Assembly: GCA_022482545.1 (NCBI GenBank)
Contig: JAKVOZ010000004.1
Coordinates: 1-64,000, forward strand
DNA: 64,000 bases
Direction: 5' to 3'
Source of the DNA: Bacteroidales bacterium
GTDB taxonomy: Bacteria; Bacteroidota; Bacteroidia; Bacteroidales; P3
In this document: one piece after another, positions 18,744 through 26,830 of the stretch
Numbering within the stretch: the first letter of the stretch is position 1
How the letters are laid out: each line of letters begins with the position of its first letter
Position numbers and translations under genes: made by a program
Notes under the pieces: generated by a model
Database searches by the model: none
Seen by the model: only the letters and a program-made list of their open reading frames with translations
Told to the model about the DNA's origin: nothing

Positions 18744-18751
18744 TATTTTTG
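18744..18751 (+). promoter_or_regulatory. Bacteroidota -7 box for prmC
   Basis: TATTTTTG followed by CAAAAG, 24 bases before the prmC ATG at 18776. It overlaps the opposing ribD promoter region. Confidence 0.6.
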
Positions 18752-18757
18752 CAAAAG

Positions 18758-18765
18758 CAAATTTA
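18758..18765 (-). promoter_or_regulatory. Bacteroidota -7 box for ribD
   Basis: TAAATTTG on the minus strand, 24 bases before the ribD ATG at 18733. It faces the prmC box, so the two predicted transcripts would overlap by several bases at their 5' ends. Confidence 0.5.
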
Positions 18766-18775
18766 CATAAAAATT

Positions 18776-19636
18776 ATGAGAGTAAAGTCAAATAAAATAA
18801 AAGATATTGTTTCTTATGCTTATGATGAGTTAAAAAACACATACACCAAAGAAGAGATAAAAAGTCTTGTTTTTATTCTATTTCAAGAGTTTGCAAACAT
18901 TAACTCAGCCTATGTTTTAGCATTTGAAGACAAAACTATTAATGAATCCGAACTCCTTAATATTGTTCTTGCCATAAAAGATTTGAAGCACAACAAACCT
19001 ATTCAACAAATTATTGGCAAAGTAGATTTTCTTAATATTTCATTAAACATAACCAAAGATACGCTCATTCCTCGTCCAGAAACAGAACAGATGTGTCAAT
19101 TGATTATTAATGAAAACAAAGACAAGAAAGGATTAAAGATAATAGATATTTGTTGTGGAAGTGGTTGTATTGCTCTTAGTTTAAATAAAAACATAGACAG
19201 TGAGGTTTTTGCTTGTGATGTAAGCGAGCAAGCCTTAAAGATTGCCAAACAAAACAACACTAACAATAATCTTAATGTTAATTTCTTTTTATGTGATGTT
19301 TTAAATGATTGCCCAATAACAGACAAAGAGTTTGATATTATTGTTTGCAACCCTCCTTATGTTAAAGATAGCGAAAAAAGTCTTATGAAAGATAATGTTC
19401 TCAACTATGAACCGCACCTTGCTTTGTTTGTGAGTGATGAAAACCCTCTTATTTTTTATGAGAAGATAGAGTTTTTTGCAAGAGAGCATCTAAAAAAAGA
19501 CGGAAAAATATATTTAGAAATAAACAATTCTCTTGCAAAAGAAACAGCGTTAATATTCAGTAAATCAATTTATCAAACCGAAACCATACAAGATATATTC
19601 AATAAAGACAGATTTATTTTTATTAAAAAAATATAA
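18776..19636 (+). CDS. prmC: peptide chain release factor N5-glutamine methyltransferase
   Basis: A 286-residue SAM-dependent methyltransferase that modifies the Gln of the GGQ motif in release factors. It has an N-terminal helical domain, the SAM loop IIDICCGSGCIALSL, and the diagnostic catalytic motif NPPY (in IIVCNPPYVKD). The frame is open further upstream to 18578, but that stretch lies opposite ribD and contains the prmC promoter; the ATG at 18776 (MRVKSNKIKDIV) begins the family homology. It is followed within 45 bases by tRNA-Ser. Confidence 0.94.
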   Translation: MRVKSNKIKDIVSYAYDELKNTYTKEEIKSLVFILFQEFANINSAYVLAFEDKTINESELLNIVLAIKDLKHNKPIQQIIGKVDFLNISLNITKDTLIPRPETEQMCQLIINENKDKKGLKIIDICCGSGCIALSLNKNIDSEVFACDVSEQALKIAKQNNTNNNLNVNFFLCDVLNDCPITDKEFDIIVCNPPYVKDSEKSLMKDNVLNYEPHLALFVSDENPLIFYEKIEFFAREHLKKDGKIYLEINNSLAKETALIFSKSIYQTETIQDIFNKDRFIFIKKI

Positions 19637-19642
19637 TTTTTC

Positions 19643-19672
19643 TTTGTAGGAATAAAAAAAGTTGTATCTTTG
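19643..19672 (+). promoter_or_regulatory. promoter of tRNA-Ser
   Basis: TTTG (19643-19646) and TATCTTTG (19665-19672) are 18 bases apart, a near-consensus Bacteroidota -33/-7 pair. Transcription would begin at or just before the first tRNA base. Confidence 0.75.
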
Positions 19673-19677
19673 CACTC

Positions 19678-19762
19678 GGAAAGTTGGCAGAGAGGTCGAT
19701 TGCGACGGTCTTGAAAACCGCTGACTGTAACAGGTCCGGGGGTTCGAATCCCTCACTTTCCG
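19678..19762 (+). tRNA. tRNA-Ser (anticodon TGA)
   Basis: An 85-base class II tRNA. The acceptor stem GGAAAGT (19678-19684) pairs with ACTTTCC (19755-19761). The anticodon loop CTTGAAA puts TGA at 19712-19714, a variable arm follows, and the T loop GGTTCGAATCC is standard. Discriminator base is G19762, as expected for serine. CCA is not encoded. Confidence 0.97.
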
Positions 19763-19808
19763 CTAAACATTCATAATTTAAAATTTTTAATTGTTTATAA
19801 CAACGTCT

Positions 19809-19845
19809 GGATTGAGTATTCGCACTCAATCCTTTTTGTTTTTTT
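19809..19845 (+). terminator. rho-independent terminator after tRNA-Ser
   Basis: GGATTGAGT (19809-19817) pairs perfectly with ACTCAATCC (19824-19832) around a 6-base loop and is followed by TTTTTGTTTTTTT. It is the clearest intrinsic terminator in the window. Confidence 0.92.
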
Positions 19846-19974
19846 AGTCATTGTCCTATTTTTCCTTTTATTTGATGTATTGTTCTTTTATGATACAATA
19901 TTAATTCTTAATCACAATAAAAACATATTTTTTACGTAAATATTTCAGTTAATTAATTATTTAAAACAATTTGT

Positions 19975-20619
19975 ATGCTTAATGTAGATACAGTATATCT
20001 AAAACAATTATTCTCTTTCATTACGGAAGAGCAATTAGAAATGTTTAAAGCGTTGCCAAATCTTTATAAAGAATGGAACGAAAAGATTAATGTTATTTCA
20101 AGAAAAGATATTGACAATATTTTTGTTCATCACATACTCTATTCTTTGGCTATTGCTCGCGTATGTCCATTCAACGAAAGAACAAAGATTCTTGATGTTG
20201 GTACTGGTGGTGGTTTTCCTGGCATACCGTTAAGCATATTGTTTCCAAAAGTTTCTTTTCATCTTATTGATGGTATTGGTAAAAAAATTAGAGTTGTCAA
20301 GGCTATCGCTGATGAATTGGGTCTAAAAAATGTTAATGCCGAACAATTGCGTTGCGAGGAAGATACAAATAAATATGATTTTGTTATTTCAAGAGCGGTT
20401 AGCAATCTACCAGAATTTTATAAATTAGTTAAAAGACACATATCCCTTACAAGCAATCATTATATGCGTAATGGTATTCTTTATCTTAAAGGTGGCGATA
20501 TTGACCAAGAAATGCAAAGTTTCAAACATTATTATAAAATATATGATGTCAATAAACTTTTCTATGACACATATTTCGAGACAAAGAAACTCGTTTATAT
20601 CCCAATGTATAAAAAATAA
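19975..20619 (+). CDS. rsmG: 16S rRNA (guanine-527-N7)-methyltransferase
   Basis: A 214-residue SAM-dependent methyltransferase. It has the family SAM motif ILDVGTGGGFPGIPLSILFP and the later SRAVSNLPEF segment typical of RsmG (GidB), which methylates G527 in the 530 loop of 16S rRNA. Length is typical. The gene is followed 18 bases later by the S9 peptidase gene on the same strand. Confidence 0.95.
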   Translation: MLNVDTVYLKQLFSFITEEQLEMFKALPNLYKEWNEKINVISRKDIDNIFVHHILYSLAIARVCPFNERTKILDVGTGGGFPGIPLSILFPKVSFHLIDGIGKKIRVVKAIADELGLKNVNAEQLRCEEDTNKYDFVISRAVSNLPEFYKLVKRHISLTSNHYMRNGILYLKGGDIDQEMQSFKHYYKIYDVNKLFYDTYFETKKLVYIPMYKK

Positions 20620-20637
20620 AAAAAACATAAAAAAAAA

Positions 20638-23145
20638 ATGAATACACTAAAATCATTTATCTGTGTAGCAATAAGTATGTTTGCTACCTTTTCTTTATTT
20701 AGTCAAACACAAATAAATCAATACAAAGTAAGTGAAAGCAATCAATTCAATAATCCAATAATCATTGATTCCACCAACACTCTTGGCAAAAGTTTCTCTC
20801 CTGTTTCTTTTTTACACACACCTCAAATACCTAATAATTATAACTCACTAAAAACATCAACCATATCCAACGACTTTATAATAAACAACAACAGAAAAAA
20901 CAATGCTTTTTCTCTTGTAACTTATTATTTCTCAATATCTGTCAGTAAATTCACAAAAGCCAAGATAGAGGTTTTTACTAATGATTATGCAAAAGTTTCG
21001 ATGGACAACAATAAACAAGGCGAAAAACTAAGTAAAGAAGATTCTTTGAGCGAAACAAATATTAGTTTTGAAGTAAGTATGATTCCAGGAGAACATATCT
21101 TTGGCATACGTTTATTACAAGACAACTCATTGAAAAACCATTATTTAAAAACAATCTATTACGGTGATACATCATCAAACAACAATACAATAAACACTCA
21201 AAGTGGTTTAACATTAAACACTATGCTTTGTGGAGAAAATCCATACTCTGTTTCAATATCTAACAACGGCGACTACTACCTTGCCAAATATTACAATACA
21301 AAACAAGACGGCACCAAAGATTATCGTTATGAAGTACGTCAAGTATCTGACAACAAAATAGTTTATAAAGATGAAGACAACACTTCTATTGCTTGGTTAC
21401 CAAAATCAAGTCTATTATACTATGTTGATGACAACGACCTTTATTTTCTTAATCCAAAAGATGGCTCAAATAAACTTATAGCTAAGAACATTCCTTCTGG
21501 CGATATAAGTTTTCTTAATAATGAAAAACAGTTTATCCTTTCTATTACCGAGACCAACGACAACACCAAAGACGACCTACATCGTATGTATCTTCCCGAT
21601 GATAGAATACCTGCTTGGCGAGATAGGACAAATCTTTCTCTTTACAACCTTGATGACAATTCCTTAACGCCTCTTACTTATGGCTATCATTCTGTTTATC
21701 TTAACGATATCTCACAAGACAACAACAAGATTCTTGTATCCATAAAAAAAGATAGTATAACTAAACGTCCATTTGCTTTCACTTCTATTTATGAGATAGA
21801 TTTAAACACAATGAAGATAGATACCATTGTTAAAGATGATGGTTATGTTATTAGTGGGCAATATCTTATAGATAATGAAAACCTTGTCATTCTTGCTTCT
21901 AATGATGCTTTCAATGGCATTGGTTTAAACATAAAAAAAGGTCAAAAAAGCAATCTTTTCAATCAATCAATTTATCTTATGAACCTTAAAACCAAACAAG
22001 TGAAGGCAATAGGAAAATATTTTAATCCAAGTGTTTCATCTGTTATTGTAAAGAAAGACAACCTTTATTTGAATTGTATTGATAAAGATTCTATTAATGA
22101 ATATCGTTACAATATCAAAGACAATAAATATTATAAACTCAATCTTGGTGTTGATATTACTCACAACTTTTCTATTAGTCAAGACGAACAAACAGCCGTT
22201 TATTATGGAGAAAACTACAACAAACCCAATCGTGTTTTTCTTGCTAACAATGTTTCTAATAATATTTCATCACAAGAGGTTTATTTTCCAAAGAAAGACA
22301 CCTATCAAAGAATGAATATTGGACAAATGACTAATTGGAGTTTCAAAGCAAAAGACGGTTCAATTATTGATGGCAGAATATATTATCCAGCAGATTTTGA
22401 CAAAACAAAGAAATATCCTATGATTGTTTATTATTATGGAGGCACAGAACCAACAGACCGTAGTTTTGAGATGCGTTATTCGGCTTATCTTTATACCACA
22501 CAAGGTTATATTGTTTATGATATTAATCCTTCTGGAACAATAGGTTGGGGACAAGAATTTGCTGCTCGCCATGTAAATGCTTGGGGCGATTACACATCTG
22601 ATGAAATCATTGAAGGCGTAAAAAAACTTTGCAATACTTTTTCATATATAAACAAAGACAAAATAGGTTGTATGGGAGCAAGTTATGGCGGTTTTATGAC
22701 GGACTACTTGATGACCAAAACAAATATTTTTGCTTGTGCTGTTTCTCATGCTGGCATATCAAACATAACTTCTTATTGGGGCGAAGGTTATTGGGGCTAT
22801 TCATATTCTGCTGCTGCTTCTGCCGACTCATACCCTTGGAACAACAAAAGTCTATACACCGACCACTCTCCGCTTTTCTATGCCAACAAGATAACTAAAC
22901 CATTATTACTTTTGCAAGGCACCTCTGACACTAATGTACCTCTTGGCGAGAGCATACAACTCTATAATGCCTTAAAGATACTTGGCAAAGAAGTGGAGTT
23001 TGTAACAGTCAAAGGAGAAAATCACGGTATTGTAGATTTCAATAAGCGTACGAAATGGCAGAACACTATCTTTGCATGGTTTAATAAACATCTCAAAGAC
23101 GATTCATCTTGGTGGAACGATATGTATCCCAAACAAGATTTATAA
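20638..23145 (+). CDS. secreted S9-family (DPP-IV-like) prolyl peptidase
   Basis: An 835-residue exported serine peptidase. A signal peptide ends near FATFSLFSQ. Residues about 200-580 form a beta-propeller-like region, and the last 250 residues are the alpha/beta-hydrolase domain with catalytic triad S682 (GASYGG), D764 (GTSDTNVP) and H796 (GENHGI). Such enzymes release dipeptides or cleave oligopeptides in the periplasm, important in amino-acid-fermenting Bacteroidota. The stretch before the propeller (about 25-200) has no family I recognise. It converges with the Fic gene. Confidence 0.9.
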   Translation: MNTLKSFICVAISMFATFSLFSQTQINQYKVSESNQFNNPIIIDSTNTLGKSFSPVSFLHTPQIPNNYNSLKTSTISNDFIINNNRKNNAFSLVTYYFSISVSKFTKAKIEVFTNDYAKVSMDNNKQGEKLSKEDSLSETNISFEVSMIPGEHIFGIRLLQDNSLKNHYLKTIYYGDTSSNNNTINTQSGLTLNTMLCGENPYSVSISNNGDYYLAKYYNTKQDGTKDYRYEVRQVSDNKIVYKDEDNTSIAWLPKSSLLYYVDDNDLYFLNPKDGSNKLIAKNIPSGDISFLNNEKQFILSITETNDNTKDDLHRMYLPDDRIPAWRDRTNLSLYNLDDNSLTPLTYGYHSVYLNDISQDNNKILVSIKKDSITKRPFAFTSIYEIDLNTMKIDTIVKDDGYVISGQYLIDNENLVILASNDAFNGIGLNIKKGQKSNLFNQSIYLMNLKTKQVKAIGKYFNPSVSSVIVKKDNLYLNCIDKDSINEYRYNIKDNKYYKLNLGVDITHNFSISQDEQTAVYYGENYNKPNRVFLANNVSNNISSQEVYFPKKDTYQRMNIGQMTNWSFKAKDGSIIDGRIYYPADFDKTKKYPMIVYYYGGTEPTDRSFEMRYSAYLYTTQGYIVYDINPSGTIGWGQEFAARHVNAWGDYTSDEIIEGVKKLCNTFSYINKDKIGCMGASYGGFMTDYLMTKTNIFACAVSHAGISNITSYWGEGYWGYSYSAAASADSYPWNNKSLYTDHSPLFYANKITKPLLLLQGTSDTNVPLGESIQLYNALKILGKEVEFVTVKGENHGIVDFNKRTKWQNTIFAWFNKHLKDDSSWWNDMYPKQDL

Positions 23146-23171
23146 TAAAAGACTTATAAGATTAAGGTAGT

Positions 23172-24050
23172 TTAATCTTCTTGCTCGTAATAATATGAAT
23201 AATCAACCCCCTTCATAAAAGTGTCTCTGTCGTCTATTTTGTCGGTCAAAGCATCGCGTAGCAAGTTTTTGATGAAAGTTGCATCATTCACGCTAAGAGT
23301 CATAGCATCAAGATACTTTCTCTTATCCACAAGACTCCAATCCACACATTTTGAGATATGAGTTTTAAGCATCATATCAAGCCAAATGCGTGTGCTTCGT
23401 CCATTACCCTCACGAAAAGGATGTGCCACGTTCATCTCTACGTATTTGTCAATTATTTCATCAAACGATGTTGTTGGCATTTTTTCTATATCTGCTAAGG
23501 TTGCTGGCAGATATTGAGCCATAGCAAACTGGAAGCCACCCTTTGCAATGTTTATGGTGCGAATTTGTCCAGCAAAATCATATAATCCACCAAACAGATA
23601 GGCATGTATCTGCTGCAAACCTTTGGTAGTCCCAACTTCTATGCTATTGATAAACGTGCTTTCCCATAGTGCGTACGCCTTGCTTTTGCTTTTTCCATCG
23701 ATAGTTTCATCGGAATAAGTAAACCATTCTATAAAGCGGTTAACGTTTTTGTTCGGAAACTCTTTGGCAAGGGCAATCACACCATTCATATCTAGTACGT
23801 TTGTCAATCGTCGCTTACCATCAGGAGCCAATAATTTCAACTGGGTAGTGGCACTACCCAATTCATTACCTTCTCTCTTTAATTTGGCTTTTAGGTACTT
23901 CCAATAGTTACGATTTTTCTGGTAATCGTCCTGATTGTTAAGCACCGCTATCACATCAAGTACAGAAAACCACCATTTGGCATTTTCATCGTCCCAAACA
24001 GCACGCACCTCACGGTCATCAAAAAATCGTATTGATATTTTATCAGTCAT
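23172..24050 (-). CDS. Fic-domain AMP-transferase with N-terminal Bro-N-like domain
   Basis: A 292-residue protein with two parts. Residues 1-about 115 resemble the Bro-N/antirepressor domain of phage and mobile-element proteins ([17 protein letters not shown]). Residues about 125-292 are a Fic domain with the complete motif [12 protein letters not shown] (catalytic H210), which transfers AMP from ATP to protein hydroxyls. The C-terminus carries SYYYE (S285-E289), matching the inhibitory SxxxE helix of class III Fic proteins, with Gln instead of Gly/Asn at the next position. The gene is visibly richer in G and C than its neighbours and stands alone, which suggests horizontal acquisition. Targets are unknown. 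Confidence 0.88.
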   Translation of the reverse strand: MTDKISIRFFDDREVRAVWDDENAKWWFSVLDVIAVLNNQDDYQKNRNYWKYLKAKLKREGNELGSATTQLKLLAPDGKRRLTNVLDMNGVIALAKEFPNKNVNRFIEWFTYSDETIDGKSKSKAYALWESTFINSIEVGTTKGLQQIHAYLFGGLYDFAGQIRTINIAKGGFQFAMAQYLPATLADIEKMPTTSFDEIIDKYVEMNVAHPFREGNGRSTRIWLDMMLKTHISKCVDWSLVDKRKYLDAMTLSVNDATFIKNLLRDALTDKIDDRDTFMKGVDYSYYYEQED

Positions 24051-24181
24051 GGCTTATATTGTTATTAATAGCAGATAGCAATCCTCTCCATCTATTCTCC
24101 TTTTCTATCGTTCAACGAAAGCAAATCCTATAATCACCTCACATGATTACGACCAGCAATAACATTAAACAACTTATTTTG

Positions 24182-24213
24182 CAAATATATAAAATATTTT
24201 TTAATCATACAAA
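24182..24213 (-). promoter_or_regulatory. promoter of the fic gene
   Basis: TTTG (24213-24210), a 20-base spacer and TATATTTG (24189-24182) match the Bacteroidota -33/-7 consensus very well. The predicted leader of about 125 bases before the ATG at 24050 is long. Confidence 0.72.
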
Positions 24214-24302
24214 AATGATAGAAAACAATTATACCAATTATCAAAGAATAAGTTAGTTGAGATAAAAAAGTGATAATACTATCAAGGGCGGTAATATAAT
24301 CA

Positions 24303-24340
24303 TAATACTATACACACTTATAATACTATATACACCCTTA
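24303..24340. repeat. imperfect tandem repeat, two units
   Basis: TAATACTATACACACTTA and TAATACTATATACACCCTTA lie end to end, with partial units at 24274 and 24341. Spacing and sequence are iteron-like, but no replication or partition gene is near. Confidence 0.6.
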
Positions 24341-24370
24341 TATACTATCACAAAAAAAATTTAATAACAG

Positions 24371-24422
24371 AGAGTATAATCTACAATAAAATATACTTTA
24401 GTATTTATTGTAATTATACTCT
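24371..24422. repeat. long palindrome / hairpin
   Basis: AGAGTATAAT pairs with ATTATACTCT, then after a one-base bulge TACAATAAA pairs with TTTATTGTA, giving about 19 base pairs around a small loop. On the minus strand a T-rich tract follows, so it could terminate trmD read-through. Confidence 0.75.
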
Positions 24423-24461
24423 TATTAATCCTTTGTCAATATATATTATATATAGGGTGTT

Positions 24462-24512
24462 TGACAAATTGACAATGCTCATTATCAGGTTGTTAGAGTG
24501 TCAACTTTGTCA
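24462..24512. repeat. inverted repeat TGACAAA(t)TTGACA
   Basis: TGACAAATTGACA (24462-24474) is answered by TGTCAACTTTGTCA (24499-24512), differing by one extra base, with a 24-base spacer. It begins 68 bases past the trmD stop codon. Confidence 0.6.
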
Positions 24513-24579
24513 GTAACTTCTAAATCAACGACTTATAACTAATACTTAGACTTTGATGAATACAAAACACAGAAAATCT

Positions 24580-25257
24580 CTATTTAAGTAATTCTGGACG
24601 TCTTTGTTTAGTACGTTCAATGGATTGCTCAATATTCCACTGCTCTATCTTTTTATCATTGCCACTGAGAAGTATTTCTGGCACTTTCCAGCCCTTATAA
24701 TCTGCTGGACGGGTATAAACAGGTGGAGCGATAAGATTGTCCTGGAAAGAGTCGCTAAGAGCCGATTGCTCATCGTGCAACACTCCTGGAATAAGCCTTG
24801 CAATACTATCCACAATAACACTTGCCGCCAACTCGCCTCCACTAAGCACATAATCACCTATTGAAATCTCTTTCGTAATGAAATGCTCTCTAACTCTCTC
24901 ATCTACACCTTTATAATGCCCACAAAGAATACAGATATGATTTTTTAAAGACAAATCGTTAGCCATCTTTTGATTAAATTTTTCACCATCAGGAGCAGTA
25001 TAAATAACTTCATCAAAAGGATTAGTTAAATCTTGTATTTTGCTCAAACAGTTATCAATAGGTTCTATCTGCATAACCATACCAGCACCAGGACCAAAAG
25101 CATAATCATCAACATTCTTATTCTTATTCAATGAATAGTCCCTAAGATTAATAATATTGACTTTTAATATACCTTTCTCAATTGCCCTTTTAAGTATGCT
25201 CTCCGTAAATATACCGTCAAACATAGATGGAAAAAGTGTAATAATATCTACCTGCAT
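24580..25257 (-). CDS. trmD: tRNA (guanine-37-N1)-methyltransferase
   Basis: A 225-residue SPOUT-class enzyme that methylates G37 next to the anticodon, preventing frameshifting. It contains [13 protein letters not shown], the trefoil-knot segment [14 protein letters not shown], and [13 protein letters not shown], the SAM-binding motif. Length and composition are typical. It stands alone here, not with rpsP/rimM/rplS as in many bacteria. Confidence 0.97.
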   Translation of the reverse strand: MQVDIITLFPSMFDGIFTESILKRAIEKGILKVNIINLRDYSLNKNKNVDDYAFGPGAGMVMQIEPIDNCLSKIQDLTNPFDEVIYTAPDGEKFNQKMANDLSLKNHICILCGHYKGVDERVREHFITKEISIGDYVLSGGELAASVIVDSIARLIPGVLHDEQSALSDSFQDNLIAPPVYTRPADYKGWKVPEILLSGNDKKIEQWNIEQSIERTKQRRPELLK

Positions 25258-25334
25258 TTTATTATGTTATTTTAGTTTTTCATTACTTAATAAAAAAAAC
25301 GTGTTTTTATTGTTACTATTGTTTAAATATTTCG

Positions 25335-25342
25335 TATATTTG
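25335..25342 (+). promoter_or_regulatory. Bacteroidota -7 box before the 25.4-kb secreted protein gene
   Basis: TATATTTG followed by CAA, 33 bases before the first ATG. A TTG 22 bases upstream could be the -33 element, slightly too far. Confidence 0.55.
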
Positions 25343-25374
25343 CAATATTATTTATAAATAGATTTTATGTAAAT

Positions 25375-26793
25375 ATGATGAAAAAAATAACTAAAATATC
25401 AATTTCATTTCTTGTAACAATCTTTATTTCAGGCAATTTATTTGCCCAAGTAAAGGATTACAAGAACTTACCTGATTTTAATTATAATGATTATAGTCAA
25501 AATATGTCTTTTATGGTTAAACCTTTCAATCTTAAAGGGCAAACACTTTATATTCAAAATGTTAAAGATGAATTAAAGGACTATTTCTTCGTTGGTTCTA
25601 TTGCAAAACATGAAGAAGGCGACAAAACAAAAATAACATACTACAAACTTTCTCGTATGAAGATTGAAGACATCAAAAAACTTGAAGGTAATTGGTTTGT
25701 TGTTGTTGATTATGTTGCCGACCAATTTGCTTACAACAAGATATTTAAGGCAGATGAAGATAAACGTAATTTCAAAAAGATGCAATATCCTTTTATGAAA
25801 CTACTTATTGGAGGCACAAATGATACGATATTTTACAACTACCAAAATTTTTATAATCAATATCATTTTCCATTCACTCCTATGTCTTATTTCAACAACA
25901 ACAAGAATGAGTATCCAAACAACAAATACTCTTATGATGATTTAAATCTTATAAAATATGACACCAATGCTAATTATGCTATTGTGCCAGATGAATTGAT
26001 TGGACAAAGACTTACTTTACCTGTTGTTACTGATGCCACACTTGAAAGATTATTTAATGGCACAAGATTGTATAATTATTCAGATGATAGCCGTAAATAT
26101 TCTTTTACCGACTACCCTCTTGCAAAAGGAAAACAACTACAAGGTAAAACATTCTATGTTGCTGATGTTGCTTTTGATGGGGCTAATTTAACTAATGTAT
26201 ATCTTAAACTAACCATTCCTAATCGTTATGATACAATATATTACAAATATCCAGTAAAAGAACAAAGAGATGTCTTTCCTTTTGTTGTTGAGAGTTTTTA
26301 CAACAAGATGAAAAAAGATTACAAAGATAGAGAGTTCATTGTTCGTGGTGATAAATTTCCGTTAACGGTTATTGATTTGAGGAGAAAGACACCACTTACA
26401 CTACATCAAGGCGACAAATTCCGTTGTTTAGATTTTGTGGTAAGAGATGGCAAGTTTATGATGTTGATGCGTAATGAAAAAGGTAGGAAGTTTTATATGA
26501 GTGAAGATTATGAGTTGGGCGACTGGTTGAGTTTTGACAAATATCTTATCAACGACCAAGTAGAAAAATATAAAGATACTTATCCAACATTCTACAAAGC
26601 AATATGCCAAAAAGAATTAATACAAGGTATGACAATGGATATGGCTCAAATGTCTTGGTCAAAAGCAGATAGAGATGTGGCAACAAACTTTGATGGTAGC
26701 GATAGACATTGGTTCTATATGGGAAACATTTACGTTATCTTCAAAAATAATGTTTTATATCGTGTGGCAATGATTCCAAAAGAACTTAGATAA
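25375..26793 (+). CDS. secreted protein of unknown function
   Basis: A 472-residue protein with a clear signal peptide (after two alternative Met starts, KKITKISISFLVTIFISG, cut near LFAQ). I do not recognise a family. The mature protein is aromatic- and Asp/Lys-rich and contains two related blocks starting LKGQTLYIQNV and LQGKTFYVADV, suggesting an internal duplication. The last 70 residues, with ICQKELIQGMTMDMA and HWFYMGNIYVIFKNN, have the helix-then-sheet pattern of a BamE/SmpA-like fold. That resemblance is by eye only. It is followed by the TPR gene after 37 bases. Confidence 0.8.
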   Translation: MMKKITKISISFLVTIFISGNLFAQVKDYKNLPDFNYNDYSQNMSFMVKPFNLKGQTLYIQNVKDELKDYFFVGSIAKHEEGDKTKITYYKLSRMKIEDIKKLEGNWFVVVDYVADQFAYNKIFKADEDKRNFKKMQYPFMKLLIGGTNDTIFYNYQNFYNQYHFPFTPMSYFNNNKNEYPNNKYSYDDLNLIKYDTNANYAIVPDELIGQRLTLPVVTDATLERLFNGTRLYNYSDDSRKYSFTDYPLAKGKQLQGKTFYVADVAFDGANLTNVYLKLTIPNRYDTIYYKYPVKEQRDVFPFVVESFYNKMKKDYKDREFIVRGDKFPLTVIDLRRKTPLTLHQGDKFRCLDFVVRDGKFMMLMRNEKGRKFYMSEDYELGDWLSFDKYLINDQVEKYKDTYPTFYKAICQKELIQGMTMDMAQMSWSKADRDVATNFDGSDRHWFYMGNIYVIFKNNVLYRVAMIPKELR

Positions 26794-26830
26794 TTAGTAT
26801 TAATTAATTAACGGCAAGGTAGGTAACTTA

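Larger units (their letters stand above)
24051..24579. other. structured non-coding region between fic and trmD
   Basis: 529 bases without a credible gene. From left to right it holds the fic leader and promoter, a short palindrome TGATAATACTATCA (24271-24284), two imperfect tandem copies of TAATACTATA...CTTA (24303-24340), a long near-perfect hairpin (24371-24422) and an inverted repeat of TGACAAA-TTGACA type (24462-24512). The density of repeats is unlike any other gap in the window. Confidence 0.7.

Noticed and set aside
24303-24340. A CRISPR array from the tandem repeat near fic.
   Set aside because: Only two to four short imperfect units without spacers of equal length, and no cas genes anywhere in the window.
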